NCBI RefSeq assembly: GCF_001718695.1
Contig: NZ_CP013420.1
Location: 2,790,001 to 2,854,000 of the forward strand
Reading direction: 5' to 3'
DNA: 64,000 nt
From: Burkholderia ubonensis
GTDB taxonomy: Bacteria; Pseudomonadota; Gammaproteobacteria; Burkholderiales; Burkholderiaceae
The position numbers were made by a program, and so were the translations under genes. The notes beneath the pieces were generated by a model that saw only the letters and a list, made by a program, of their open reading frames with translations, was not told the origin of the DNA and did not search any database. How positions within the stretch are numbered: the stretch's first letter is position 1; each line of letters opens with the position of its first letter. Shown in pieces: positions 49,720 to 60,913 of the stretch.

Positions 49720-50823
49720 ATGCTGACTGGAAACATCCTGACCCCCGACGGCTGGATTCACGGCTCGCTCGATTGCGAGAACGGGCGCATCACGACGCTC
49801 GACGGCGCCGCGGCCGATCCCGCGAAGAACGACGCGCCGTACATCCTGCCCGGCTTCATCGACCTGCACGTGCACGGCGGCGGCGGCGCCGACGTGATGG
49901 AAGGCGGCGACGCGATCGAGACGATTGCCCGCACGCACGCGCAGTACGGCACGACGAGCCTGCTCGCGACGACGATGACCGCACCGCGCGACGAGCTGAT
50001 GAAGGTCGTCGGCAACCTCGGCAGCGTCGCGCGCACCCGCACGCCGGGCGGCGCGCGCGTGCTCGGCGTGCACCTTGAAGGGCCGTACATCAACCCCGGC
50101 AAGCTCGGCGCGCAGCCGGACGCGGCCGTGTCGGCCGTGCTCGACGAAGTGCTGAAGTACCTGTCGATCGCGCCGATCCGCGTCGTCACGCTCGCGCCGG
50201 AAATCGCGGGCCACATCGAGATCATCGGCGAGATGGCCGCGCGCGGCGTGCGCGTGCAGCTCGGCCACTCGCTCGCGACCTACGACGACGCGGTCGCCGC
50301 GCTCAAGCACGGCGCGTGCGGCTTCACGCACCTGTTCAACGCGATGTCGCCGCTGCATCACCGCAACCCGGGCCTCGTCGGCGCGGCGCTCGCGCACGCC
50401 GAATACGCGGAGATCATCCCCGACCTGCTGCACGTGCATCCGGGCGCGATCCGCGCGGCGCTGCGTGCGATCCCGCGCCTGTACGTCGTGACCGACAGCA
50501 CGTCGGCCACCGGCATGCCCGACGGCGAATACCGGCTCGGCAGCCAGCACGTGACGAAGTGCCTCGGCGGCGTGCGGCTCGCCGACGGCACGCTCGCCGG
50601 CAGCACGCTGACGATGGACCAGGCGCTGCGCAATCTCGTGTCGCTCGGCCTGCCGATCGCCGACGTGTCGAACCGGATGTCGCGCTACGCGGCCGACTAT
50701 CTCGGCATCGCCGATCGCGGCCGCCTCGTGCGCGGCGCGTGGGCCGACGTCGCCGTGTTCGATCGCGACCTGAACCTCACCGCGACCTACGTCGAAGGAG
50801 AATCGATTGTCGAATATGCTTAA
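49720..50823 (+). CDS. nagA: N-acetylglucosamine-6-phosphate deacetylase
   Basis: 367 residues. Amidohydrolase metal and catalytic motifs: LPGFIDLHVHGGGGADVMEG, GVHLEGPYINP (metal glutamate), VQLGHSLATYDDA, GFTHLFNAMSPLHHRNPG and VTDSTSATGMPDGEY (catalytic Asp). It converts GlcNAc-6-P to glucosamine-6-P in the cytoplasm, after uptake by the PTS encoded downstream. The next gene overlaps its end by 17 bp. Confidence 0.95.
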   Translation: MLTGNILTPDGWIHGSLDCENGRITTLDGAAADPAKNDAPYILPGFIDLHVHGGGGADVMEGGDAIETIARTHAQYGTTSLLATTMTAPRDELMKVVGNLGSVARTRTPGGARVLGVHLEGPYINPGKLGAQPDAAVSAVLDEVLKYLSIAPIRVVTLAPEIAGHIEIIGEMAARGVRVQLGHSLATYDDAVAALKHGACGFTHLFNAMSPLHHRNPGLVGAALAHAEYAEIIPDLLHVHPGAIRAALRAIPRLYVVTDSTSATGMPDGEYRLGSQHVTKCLGGVRLADGTLAGSTLTMDQALRNLVSLGLPIADVSNRMSRYAADYLGIADRGRLVRGAWADVAVFDRDLNLTATYVEGESIVEYA

Positions 50824-51832
50824 CGAGGCGCGCGAGTCCGCCCAGGTCGTCGCCGCGCAGCTCGCCGACACCGCGCGCGTCGAAGCGCTCGCCGGCCAGC
50901 TGATGGATCATCCGCCGGCCGTCGCGCTGACGGTCGCGCGCGGCAGCTCGGATCACGCCGCGAGCTATTTCGCGAGCCTGACGATGAGCCGCCTCGGCGT
51001 GCCGGTCGCGTCGCTGCCGATGTCGGTCGCGACGCTGCAGCAGGCGCCGCTGAAGGTGCAGGACCAGCTTGCGATCGCGTTCTCCCAGTCGGGCAAGAGC
51101 CCCGATCTCGTCAACACGATGGCCGCGCTGCGCGAAGCGGGCGCGCGCACCGTCGCGGCGGTCAACGTGCTGCCGTCGCCGCTCGCCGACGCCTGCGAGC
51201 ACCAGCTGCCGCTCCTGGCCGGCCCGGAACGGTCGGTCGCGGCCACCAAGAGCTACATCGCGATGCTGTCGCTGTCCGCGCAGATCGTCGCGTTCTGGCA
51301 GCGCGACGCGGCGCTCGTCACCGCGCTGCGCGGCCTGCCCGACGTGCTCGCGCAGGCGGGCGCGCTCGACTGGTCGCCGGCCGTCGCCGCGCTGGCCGAC
51401 GTCGAGCGGATGATCGTGATCGGCCGCGGCCTCGGCCTCGCGATCGCGCAGGAAGCCGCGCTGAAGCTGAAGGAAACCTCCGGCATCCAGGCCGAGGCGT
51501 TCTCGAGCGCCGAAGTGCGTCACGGCCCGATGGAGCTGATCGACCGCGACTATCCGCTGCTCGTGTTCGCGCCGCCGGGGCCGGAGCAGGCGGGCCTGCT
51601 GCAGCTCGCGGCCGACATGCGCGCGCGCGGCGCCGCGGTGCTGCTCGCCGCGCCGGCCGGCACGCCCGGCCTGTCGGGCACGGTGCTGCCGCTCGCGCAG
51701 TCCGCCCATGCGGCGCTCGACCCGATCGCCGCCATTCTGTCGTTCTACGTGATGGCGGCGGATCTCGCCGTCGCGCGCGGCCGCAATCCCGATACGCCGC
51801 GCCACCTGAACAAAGTCACCGAAACGCATTGA
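50807..51832 (+). CDS. SIS-domain glucosamine-6-phosphate deaminase (NagB-II type)
   Basis: 341 residues from TTG 50807, placed 6 nt after AAGGAG; ATG 50816 is too far from it. Two SIS domains: ALTVARGSSDHAASYFASL, IAFSQSGKSPDLVNTMAALR, GPERSVAATKSYIAMLSLSA and IGRGLGLAIAQEAALKLKET, QAEAFSSAEVRHGPMELID. This resembles the isomerase half of GlmS without the glutaminase domain, the pattern of NagB-II enzymes that make fructose-6-P and ammonia from glucosamine-6-P. It overlaps nagA, indicating coupling. Confidence 0.88.
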   Translation: MSNMLNEARESAQVVAAQLADTARVEALAGQLMDHPPAVALTVARGSSDHAASYFASLTMSRLGVPVASLPMSVATLQQAPLKVQDQLAIAFSQSGKSPDLVNTMAALREAGARTVAAVNVLPSPLADACEHQLPLLAGPERSVAATKSYIAMLSLSAQIVAFWQRDAALVTALRGLPDVLAQAGALDWSPAVAALADVERMIVIGRGLGLAIAQEAALKLKETSGIQAEAFSSAEVRHGPMELIDRDYPLLVFAPPGPEQAGLLQLAADMRARGAAVLLAAPAGTPGLSGTVLPLAQSAHAALDPIAAILSFYVMAADLAVARGRNPDTPRHLNKVTETH

Positions 51833-51848
51833 TGAGCCGAGAACGCCG

Positions 51849-54461
<2,613 letters not shown>

Positions 54462-54567
54462 GCGTCGGCGGGGACTCGCGCGCGGTTTCAGCAGCAACGC
54501 AAATTCACTACGCAAGCAATCAGGTCAACGAAGAAGGTCAACGAAGAGACAAGGATTGGAGGACTGA

Positions 54568-56337
54568 ATGGACGGGAATCCGTTTCTGAAGATACAGAGC
54601 CTGGGAAGGGCGCTGATGCTGCCGATCGCGGTGCTGCCGGTCGCCGGCATCCTGCTGCGGCTCGGCCAGCCGGACGTGTTCAACATCAAGATGATCGCCG
54701 ACGCGGGCGGCGCGATCTTCGACAACCTGCCGCTCTTGTTCGCGATCGGCGTGGCGGTCGGCTTCGCGAAGGACAACAACGGCGTCGCGGCGCTCGCGGG
54801 CGCGATCGGCTACCTGATCGAAACCGCGATCATGAAGGACATCGATCCCAAGCTGAACATGGGCGTGCTGTCCGGGATCATCGCGGGCGTGGTGGCCGGC
54901 TTGCTGTACAACCGCTACAAGGACATCAAGCTGCCCGACTACCTCGCGTTCTTCGGCGGCAAGCGCTTCGTGCCGATCATCACCGGCCTGGCATGCGTGG
55001 TGCTCGGCATCGTGTTCGGCTACGTGTGGCAGCCGGTCCAGCATGCGATCGACGCGGCCGGCCAGTGGCTGACGACCGCGGGCGCGATCGGCGCGTTCGT
55101 GTTCGGCTTCCTGAACCGGCTGCTGCTCGTCACGGGCCTGCACCACATCATCAATTCGCTCGCGTGGTTCGTGTTCGGCAACTTCACGCCGCCGGCCGGC
55201 GGCGAGCTCGTGCACGGCGACCTGCACCGCTTCTTCGCGGGCGACCCGAGCGCGGGCACCTTCATGGCCGGCTTCTTCCCGATCATGATGTTCGGCCTGC
55301 CGGCCGCGTGCCTCGCGATGCTGCACGAGGCGCCGAAGGAGCGCCGCGCGGTGGTCGGCGGCCTGCTGTTCTCGATGGCGCTCACGTCGTTCCTGACCGG
55401 CGTGACCGAGCCGATCGAATTCAGCTTCATGTTCCTCGCGCCGGTGCTGTACGTGATCCACGCGGTGCTGACGGGGCTGTCGCTCGCGATCTGCCAGATT
55501 CTCGGCGTGAAGCTCGGCTTCACGTTCTCGGCGGGCGGGATCGACTACGTGCTGAACTACGGGCTGTCGACGAAGGGCTGGGTCGCGATTCCGCTCGGCA
55601 TCGCGTACGGCATCGCGTACTACGGGCTGTTCCGCTTCTTCATCCGCAAGTTCGACATGGCGACGCCGGGCCGTGAGCCGGCGACGGCCGAAGGCGCGGC
55701 CGAGCCGTACCAGCCGGGCGGCTACGTCGCGCCGGCCGCGAGCGCCGCGGCGCCGCGCGCGCAGCGCTACATCGCCGCGCTCGGCGGCGCGGGCAACCTG
55801 ACGGTCGTCGACGCGTGCACGACGCGCCTGCGGCTGACCGTCGCCGATCCGGACAAGGTGTCGGAGCCGGACCTGAAGGCGATCGGCGCGCGCGGCGTGC
55901 TCAAGCGCGGCGGCAACAGCGTGCAGGTGATCATCGGGCCGGAGGCGGACATCATCGCCGACGAAATGCGCGCGGCGATCGGCAGCGGTACGGCTGGGGC
56001 CGCAGCCGCAGCGCCGGCCGCGGCCGCGCAATCGACGGCGCAAGCGGTCACGGGCGCGGCGGCGGGGCCGCTCGATCCCGATCCGGCGCGCTGGCTCGCG
56101 GTGTTCGGCGGCGCGACCAACGTCGCGTCGCTCGACGCGGTGGCGACCACGCGGCTGCGCGTGGTCGTGCGCGACGCATCGGCCGTCGATCGCGAACGGC
56201 TCGGCACGCTCGACGCCGCATGGGTGTCGCCGGACACATTCCACATCGTCTGCGGCAATGCGGCCGCGCGCTATGCGCAGCAGCTCGGCGCACGCCTGCC
56301 GTCGACCGGGGGCGGCGCGGCCGCGCAACCGGCCTGA
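54568..56337 (+). CDS. nagE: N-acetylglucosamine PTS permease EIICB with an additional degenerate IIB domain
   Basis: 589 residues, preceded by GGAGGAC. The IIC domain (about 1-370) starts NPFLKIQSLGRALMLPIAVL and includes NNGVAALAGAIGYL and VTGLHHIINSLAW. A IIB domain follows with the phospho-cysteine in VDACTTRLRLTV (Cys417). After an Ala-rich linker a second IIB-like domain (about 505-585; ARWLAVFGGATNVASLDAVA, TTRLRVVVRD) lacks the cysteine, with alanine aligned there. Phosphate comes from the EIIA domain of NagF. The extra domain is presumably structural or regulatory. Confidence 0.93.
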   Translation: MDGNPFLKIQSLGRALMLPIAVLPVAGILLRLGQPDVFNIKMIADAGGAIFDNLPLLFAIGVAVGFAKDNNGVAALAGAIGYLIETAIMKDIDPKLNMGVLSGIIAGVVAGLLYNRYKDIKLPDYLAFFGGKRFVPIITGLACVVLGIVFGYVWQPVQHAIDAAGQWLTTAGAIGAFVFGFLNRLLLVTGLHHIINSLAWFVFGNFTPPAGGELVHGDLHRFFAGDPSAGTFMAGFFPIMMFGLPAACLAMLHEAPKERRAVVGGLLFSMALTSFLTGVTEPIEFSFMFLAPVLYVIHAVLTGLSLAICQILGVKLGFTFSAGGIDYVLNYGLSTKGWVAIPLGIAYGIAYYGLFRFFIRKFDMATPGREPATAEGAAEPYQPGGYVAPAASAAAPRAQRYIAALGGAGNLTVVDACTTRLRLTVADPDKVSEPDLKAIGARGVLKRGGNSVQVIIGPEADIIADEMRAAIGSGTAGAAAAAPAAAAQSTAQAVTGAAAGPLDPDPARWLAVFGGATNVASLDAVATTRLRVVVRDASAVDRERLGTLDAAWVSPDTFHIVCGNAAARYAQQLGARLPSTGGGAAAQPA

Positions 56338-56395
56338 CGCGACGCTGCCGGTCTGTCTGCGTTGCCGCAGCGGGCCGGCTGCCGGCCCCAGTACG

Positions 56396-56432
56396 AAAAC
56401 GGCTTGCGACCGATGGGGCGCAAGCCGTTTTT
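56396..56432. terminator. bidirectional terminator between nagE and the hexosaminidase gene
   Basis: AAAACGGCTTGCG (56396-56408) pairs with CGCAAGCCGTTTT (56419-56431). It has T-runs on both strands' 3' sides, so it can serve the convergent nagE and hexosaminidase transcripts. Confidence 0.8.
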
Positions 56433-56520
56433 ACTTTGGGGGCGGTGCCACTGCTCAGTGTTCAGTGCCGGTGCTCCGATCCGCCTCGCGCCTCGCCCAC
56501 CCCGTGCAACTGCGCGCCCC

Positions 56521-59004
56521 TTACGGGTTCGTCAGCGTGAACGTCGGCTTCCGGTAGCCGATCCCCGCGCGTTCGAGCTTCGGCAGTTCGCGCTGCTGGA
56601 GCAGCGTCGCGAAGCCTGCCCAGTCGCGCTGCAGCGCGGCCGTGTCGACGTGATGCGTGTCGCCGAGCTTGTAGCGCACGCCCGCCGCATACGGCAGCTC
56701 CCAGTCGGCCTTGTGCCATGCGCGCTCGGCGAGCGCGAGCAGCCGCGGATACACCATGTATTCGAGCAGCCGGTCGTTGCGCATCACTTCACCCCACGCT
56801 TGCCCCTGGATCCCTTCGAGGCGCGGCGCGGGTCCGGCGCTCGTCACCTCGAACGGATTGCCGTCGCGGTCGCCCATCACCTCGGCGTTCTGCGGCAGGT
56901 TCTCCGGCGCGAGCGAGAACACCTTGTACTCGTCCGTCGCATGCGAGCCCCAGTAATAGCCGCGCTCGCGCGGATTGAGCGTGTACGGGAAGTCGAAATA
57001 CAGGTAGTCGGGCAGCGCGAGCACCGTCCGGTATCCCTTGGCGCTCAGGTCGCGCGCGCTGTCCGACGCGCCCCAGAAGATCGTGTCCCACAGCGACACC
57101 ATCACGTTGCGCGTGCTGAAGTCCTGCGGACCGTTCGCGTGCTTGATGCCGTCCTGCCACGCGGCCATCGTGCCGATTCCGTTCGCGTTCACGACCGCGC
57201 TGACCTGCTTCGCGAAGCGCGTCGGCAGCTCGTCGATCGACTTGACTTCACCGCGTTGCAGCAGCGCGGTGCACGCCGGCGAGCGCGCCCACGGCTTGTC
57301 CTGCGCGGCGAGATCGATGCGGCCCTTGCCCGGATCGGCGCCGTTGCGCGGCTGGAAGCCCGCGCCGAGCAGGATGTTCTTCGCCTCGTCGCCGCCGTAG
57401 TGCCAGGTGCGCAGCGGCACTTGCGCGTCCGCGTGCATCGACGCGATTTCGCGGATCACCTTCGACGCGAAGTTGAGCGCGCCCGGCACGCACGGGTTCA
57501 GGTCGCTGCGCCGGTCGTAGAACTGCACCGTCAGCAGGTTCGACGTGTCCTGCGGATCGAGCAGCCGGTACGCGTTCGCGTCCTGCTCGCGGCCCGCCGC
57601 GTGCAGGCGGCGATAGCGCGCCTCCATCGACACGACGGCCGCGCGCGAGTGCGCGGGCATGTCGATCTCGGGAATCACCTCGACGAAGCGGTCGGCCGCA
57701 TAGCGCAGCAGCGCCACGTAATCGGCGCGCGTCAGGTAGCCGCCGCCCGACTGGTCGTCGGGCCCCGAGCCGAGCTGCGGCAGCAGGCAGCGCGTTTCGG
57801 ACGGATCGTGGCAGCGGCGCGCGCCGACGTCGGTCAGTTCGGGCAGGCCGGGAATCTCGATGCGCCAGCCCTCGTCGTCGGACAGGTGCAGGTGCAGCCG
57901 GTTGAGCTTGTACGCGCTCATCTGGTCGATCAGGCGGCGCAGCGTCGCCGGATGCTTGAAGTTGCGCGCGAGGTCGACGTGCATGCCGCGATGGACGAAG
58001 CGCGGCGCGTCCTCGACGAGCATCGCGGGAAGCGTGCCGCCGCCGGCCGGCGCGAGCGAGAACAGGGTCTGCACGCCGTAGTAGAGGCCGGCGCGATCGT
58101 AGGCCTCGATGAACGCGCCGCGCGGCCCGATCGCGAGCCGGTAGCCGCCGGGCGTCGCGATATCGGCCGGCAGCCGGCGAGGTGCGACGACGCCCCACAC
58201 CGGCACGCGCGCGCCGTCGAGGCCGAGCGTGCCCGCGCGCTCGCGCAACGCCGCCACTTGCGCGGACGGGAGCTCCGGCAGCGCCAGGTCGACGCCGCGC
58301 AGCTCGAGCGTGCCGCCCAGCGTGCGCTGCCGCTTCACGCTCGGCAGCGCGCGGCCGGCGTCCGGCCGCGCGGCGACGGGCGGTGCGTTGCCGGGTGAAT
58401 TGTTCTGCGCGTCGGCGGGCAGCGATTCGACGTAGCGCAGCTCGTCGTCGGTGTCGTTGTAGCGCAGCACCGCGGGCGGCGCGCCGTCGACCACCACGTA
58501 GGGCCGCGGAATCACGTCGCTGTAGCGGCGCAGCCAGTATTCGGCGACGACCGGCAGCTCGATGCGCTCGCCCGGCGCGAGCCTGAGCGAACCCGGCTGC
58601 GGCGTCAGTTCGTACAGGTCGCCCGTCAGGCGGCGCAGCGCGAAGCCCGGCCGGTCGATCCGCAGCAGGCGGCGGATGCTGTGCAGGTAGAGCCGCCAGC
58701 CGCCGTCGGCGATCGGCTGGTGGCCGCGGTTCTGCAGGATCAGGCGGCCCGTCGCGCAGCTCGCCCAGTCCGCGCCGAGATCGGCGCAGGGCACGCCGGC
58801 CGACGCCGCGTGATTGTTGTCGACGGTGACGCGCAACGCGAGGCCGTTCGACAGCAGCGTCGCGAGCCCGGCGGGCGTCGGCGGGGCGGCGTTCGCGCTC
58901 GCGCCGGGCGCCGCGCGCGCGGGCGTCTGCGCAGGCGACGCGGCCGGCGACAGCGCCGCCGCGATCAGCGCGCCGGCGCACAGGGAATGCAGGATTCGAT
59001 TCAT
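56521..59004 (-). CDS. secreted beta-N-acetylhexosaminidase (GH20, chitobiase-like)
   Basis: 827 residues. Signal peptide MNRILHSLCAGALIAAALSP; an N-terminal carbohydrate-binding-like beta domain (TVDNNHAASAGVPCADLGAD); a GH20b region (GYRLAIGPRGAFIEAYDRAG); the GH20 barrel with RGMHVDLARNFKHPATLRRL, LNRLHLHLSDDEGWRIEIPG, VIPEIDMPAHSRAAV and the catalytic Asp539-Glu540 in WHYGGDEAKN; a C-terminal segment. It should release GlcNAc from chitobiose or other chains in the periplasm or outside, feeding the nag PTS. It converges with nagE and carries its own regulated promoter. Confidence 0.92.
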   Translation of the reverse strand: MNRILHSLCAGALIAAALSPAASPAQTPARAAPGASANAAPPTPAGLATLLSNGLALRVTVDNNHAASAGVPCADLGADWASCATGRLILQNRGHQPIADGGWRLYLHSIRRLLRIDRPGFALRRLTGDLYELTPQPGSLRLAPGERIELPVVAEYWLRRYSDVIPRPYVVVDGAPPAVLRYNDTDDELRYVESLPADAQNNSPGNAPPVAARPDAGRALPSVKRQRTLGGTLELRGVDLALPELPSAQVAALRERAGTLGLDGARVPVWGVVAPRRLPADIATPGGYRLAIGPRGAFIEAYDRAGLYYGVQTLFSLAPAGGGTLPAMLVEDAPRFVHRGMHVDLARNFKHPATLRRLIDQMSAYKLNRLHLHLSDDEGWRIEIPGLPELTDVGARRCHDPSETRCLLPQLGSGPDDQSGGGYLTRADYVALLRYAADRFVEVIPEIDMPAHSRAAVVSMEARYRRLHAAGREQDANAYRLLDPQDTSNLLTVQFYDRRSDLNPCVPGALNFASKVIREIASMHADAQVPLRTWHYGGDEAKNILLGAGFQPRNGADPGKGRIDLAAQDKPWARSPACTALLQRGEVKSIDELPTRFAKQVSAVVNANGIGTMAAWQDGIKHANGPQDFSTRNVMVSLWDTIFWGASDSARDLSAKGYRTVLALPDYLYFDFPYTLNPRERGYYWGSHATDEYKVFSLAPENLPQNAEVMGDRDGNPFEVTSAGPAPRLEGIQGQAWGEVMRNDRLLEYMVYPRLLALAERAWHKADWELPYAAGVRYKLGDTHHVDTAALQRDWAGFATLLQQRELPKLERAGIGYRKPTFTLTNP

Positions 59005-59212
59005 GGGGATTCCTCAAAAAAAGTTCGGCGATACGACGCCGCGGGATTACGTCGCTGCGATCGGGTCTTTCAAGGAGGCTGCGGGGAAAGGCTGGGGGCC
59101 GTGCGCGGGCGAGGGGGCACGAAGTGCGCAAGGCGTGCACGAGGCGCGCATAAGGCGCGCGATGCCGAGCGCTACGGATCAGGTTCGCGGCACGCGCGCC
59201 GGCCGTGCGCGT

Positions 59213-59311
59213 TCATGAGCGGCGCATATCGGTGGGCGCCGCGGCGCGGCCGGTCCTCGGACGCTCACGGTTCGGCGTGGCGCCGCGGGGGCCCAAGCGG
59301 TGATCGTTCAT
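59213..59311 (-). CDS. 32-residue leader ORF upstream of the hexosaminidase gene
   Basis: On the minus strand GGAGGAGAC directly precedes an ATG (59311), a near-perfect ribosome site. It opens a frame of 32 residues (MNDHRLGPRGATPNRERPRT..) rich in arginine and proline, ending 208 bp before the hexosaminidase ATG and lying about 40 nt after the predicted transcription start. It has no recognisable family. It could be a regulatory leader peptide or a chance frame; the strong ribosome site is the main support. Confidence 0.35.
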   Translation of the reverse strand: MNDHRLGPRGATPNRERPRTGRAAAPTDMRRS

Positions 59312-59358
59312 GTCTCCTCCACCCAAGTGGACGCGGCCTGTGGACCGCCGCGTGAAAG

Positions 59359-59387
59359 ATCATATGAAACCTTTGAATGGTATTCAA
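59359..59387 (-). promoter_or_regulatory. sigma-70 promoter of the hexosaminidase gene
   Basis: On the minus strand -35 TTGAAT (59387-59382), a 17-bp spacer and -10 TATGAT (59364-59359). It gives a leader of about 350 nt. The -35 lies within the TGGT repeat array. Confidence 0.65.
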
Positions 59388-59421
59388 GTGGTATTAATTT
59401 GGTTCCAGAGTGGCATTGAAT
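59378..59421. promoter_or_regulatory. four TGGT-box direct repeats at exact 11-bp spacing, probable NagR operator array
   Basis: Units TGGTATTCAAG, TGGTATTAATT, TGGTTCCAGAG and TGGCATTGAAT begin at 59378, 59389, 59400 and 59411. Each is one helical turn apart. The TGGTATT core matches the half-site of the nagR operator at 48811-48820. The array overlaps the -35 of the hexosaminidase promoter. Confidence 0.6.
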
Positions 59422-59460
59422 TTTGAGATGGGGCGACGCGAGGCGGCCGGGCCGCAGGCG

Positions 59461-59487
59461 AAAAAAAACCTCGCACGAGGCGAGGTT
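59461..59487 (-). terminator. intrinsic terminator of the cyd operon
   Basis: On the minus strand AACCTCGC (59487-59480) pairs with GCGAGGTT (59474-59467) and is followed by eight U residues in all, 80 bp after cydX. Confidence 0.85.
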
Positions 59488-59566
59488 GGCTGCTGCGGGA
59501 CGGCAATCCGTCCGGCGCGGCCGGGCGCATGTCGTCCGGGCGCGCGCGGCGGCTGCCGCCGCGGCG

Positions 59567-59692
59567 TCAGGCCCGGTCGGCTTTCGCGCCGGCCGGCGCG
59601 ACGCGCTTCGGCTGCGCTTCGAGCCACATCGCGTTGACGATGCCGAACGCGAGCGCGACGCCGATACCGAGAATCCAGCTGAAGTACCACAT
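59567..59692 (-). CDS. cydX: cytochrome bd oxidase small subunit CydX
   Basis: 41 residues: MWYFSWILGIGVALAFGIVN, then AMWLEAQPKRV. The MWYFxWILG start and single helix with a conserved glutamate (LE) are diagnostic of CydX/YbgT. It stabilises the haem d site of the CydAB oxidase. It lies 53 bp after cydB. Confidence 0.93.
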   Translation of the reverse strand: MWYFSWILGIGVALAFGIVNAMWLEAQPKRVAPAGAKADRA

Positions 59693-59745
59693 GATCCGAC
59701 TCCTTGCGAAACGTGGGGCGGGGGCGCGTGCGCGCCCCGCCGGGT

Positions 59746-60882
59746 TCAATACATCGAGTGCTTGTTTTCCTCGAGCGCCTCGCGCGTGACCTTGCCGCGC
59801 ATCACGCGGTACACCCAGCCCGTATAGAGCAGGACGATCGGCAGGAACACGATCACGGCGAACAGCATCACCTGCAGCGTCATGTGGCTCGACGTCGAGT
59901 CCCACACGGTCAGGCTGCTCTTCGGGTCGAGCGACGACGGCATGATGAACGGGAACATCGAGAAGCCCGCGGTCAGGATCACGCCGACGATCATCAGGCC
60001 CGTGCAGAAGAACGCGGTCTTCTCGAGGCGCGAGCCCGCGAGCAGCAGCGCGAGCACGCCGCCGGCGATGCCGACGACCGGCGCCGCGACCATCCACGGA
60101 TACTCGCCGTAGTTCGCGAGCCACAGGCCCGAGCCCGCGGCGACGTCCTTCAGCAGCGGGTTCGCGACCGTGTCGGTCGGCGCCGCGTGCGTGACGTGAT
60201 AGCCGCCGACATACGACGCGATCAGCACGCCCGCGAGCACGAACAGCACGACGGCGAGGAACGCCGACACGCGCAGCGCGACCGACGCGCGGCGCGCGAT
60301 CACGCCGTCCGTCTTCATCTTGATGAACGCGGCGCCGTGCGCGACCAGCATCGTCAGGCTGACGAGGCCGCAGAGCAGCGCGAACGGGTTCAGGAGCGCC
60401 CAGAAGCTGCCGTGATAGCTGACGCGCAGGTCGGTGTCGAACTGGAACGGCACGCCCTGCAGCAGGTTGCCGAACGCGACGCCGAACACCAGCGCCGGCA
60501 CGAAGCCGCCGGCGAACAGGCCCCAGTCCCAGCCCGCGCGCCAGCGCGGGTCCGGCCGCTTGCTGCGGTAGTCGAAGCCGACCGGCCGGAAGAACAGCGC
60601 GAACAGCACGAGCAGCATCGCGAAGTAGAAGCCGGAGAACGATGCCGCATAGACGAGCGGCCACGCGGCGAACATCGCGCCGCCGGCGGTGATGAGCCAC
60701 ACCTGGTTGCCTTCCCAGGTCGCGCCGACCGTGTTGACGATGATGCGGCGCTCCTCGTCGGTCTTGCCGAGGAACGGCAGCAGCGCGGTCGCGCCCATGT
60801 CGAAGCCGTCGGTGACGGCGAAGCCGATCAGCAGCACGCCGACGAGCAGCCACCAGATCAGCTTGAGAGTTGCGTAGTCCAT
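59746..60882 (-). CDS. cydB: cytochrome bd ubiquinol oxidase subunit II
   Basis: 378 residues, eight or nine membrane helices. Starts [60 protein letters not shown] and [17 protein letters not shown] are conserved. With CydA it forms the high-affinity oxidase that reduces oxygen with ubiquinol. Confidence 0.96.
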   Translation of the reverse strand: MDYATLKLIWWLLVGVLLIGFAVTDGFDMGATALLPFLGKTDEERRIIVNTVGATWEGNQVWLITAGGAMFAAWPLVYAASFSGFYFAMLLVLFALFFRPVGFDYRSKRPDPRWRAGWDWGLFAGGFVPALVFGVAFGNLLQGVPFQFDTDLRVSYHGSFWALLNPFALLCGLVSLTMLVAHGAAFIKMKTDGVIARRASVALRVSAFLAVVLFVLAGVLIASYVGGYHVTHAAPTDTVANPLLKDVAAGSGLWLANYGEYPWMVAAPVVGIAGGVLALLLAGSRLEKTAFFCTGLMIVGVILTAGFSMFPFIMPSSLDPKSSLTVWDSTSSHMTLQVMLFAVIVFLPIVLLYTGWVYRVMRGKVTREALEENKHSMY

Positions 60883-60913
60883 AGCGATTCCTTGTTCGGT
60901 ATCTGGGCCGGGC

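Noticed and set aside
59394..59690. Minus-strand frame between cydX and the hexosaminidase gene
   Set aside because: It overlaps cydX in another frame, the terminator and the TGGT array; composition is Arg/Pro-rich and no ribosome site is seen.
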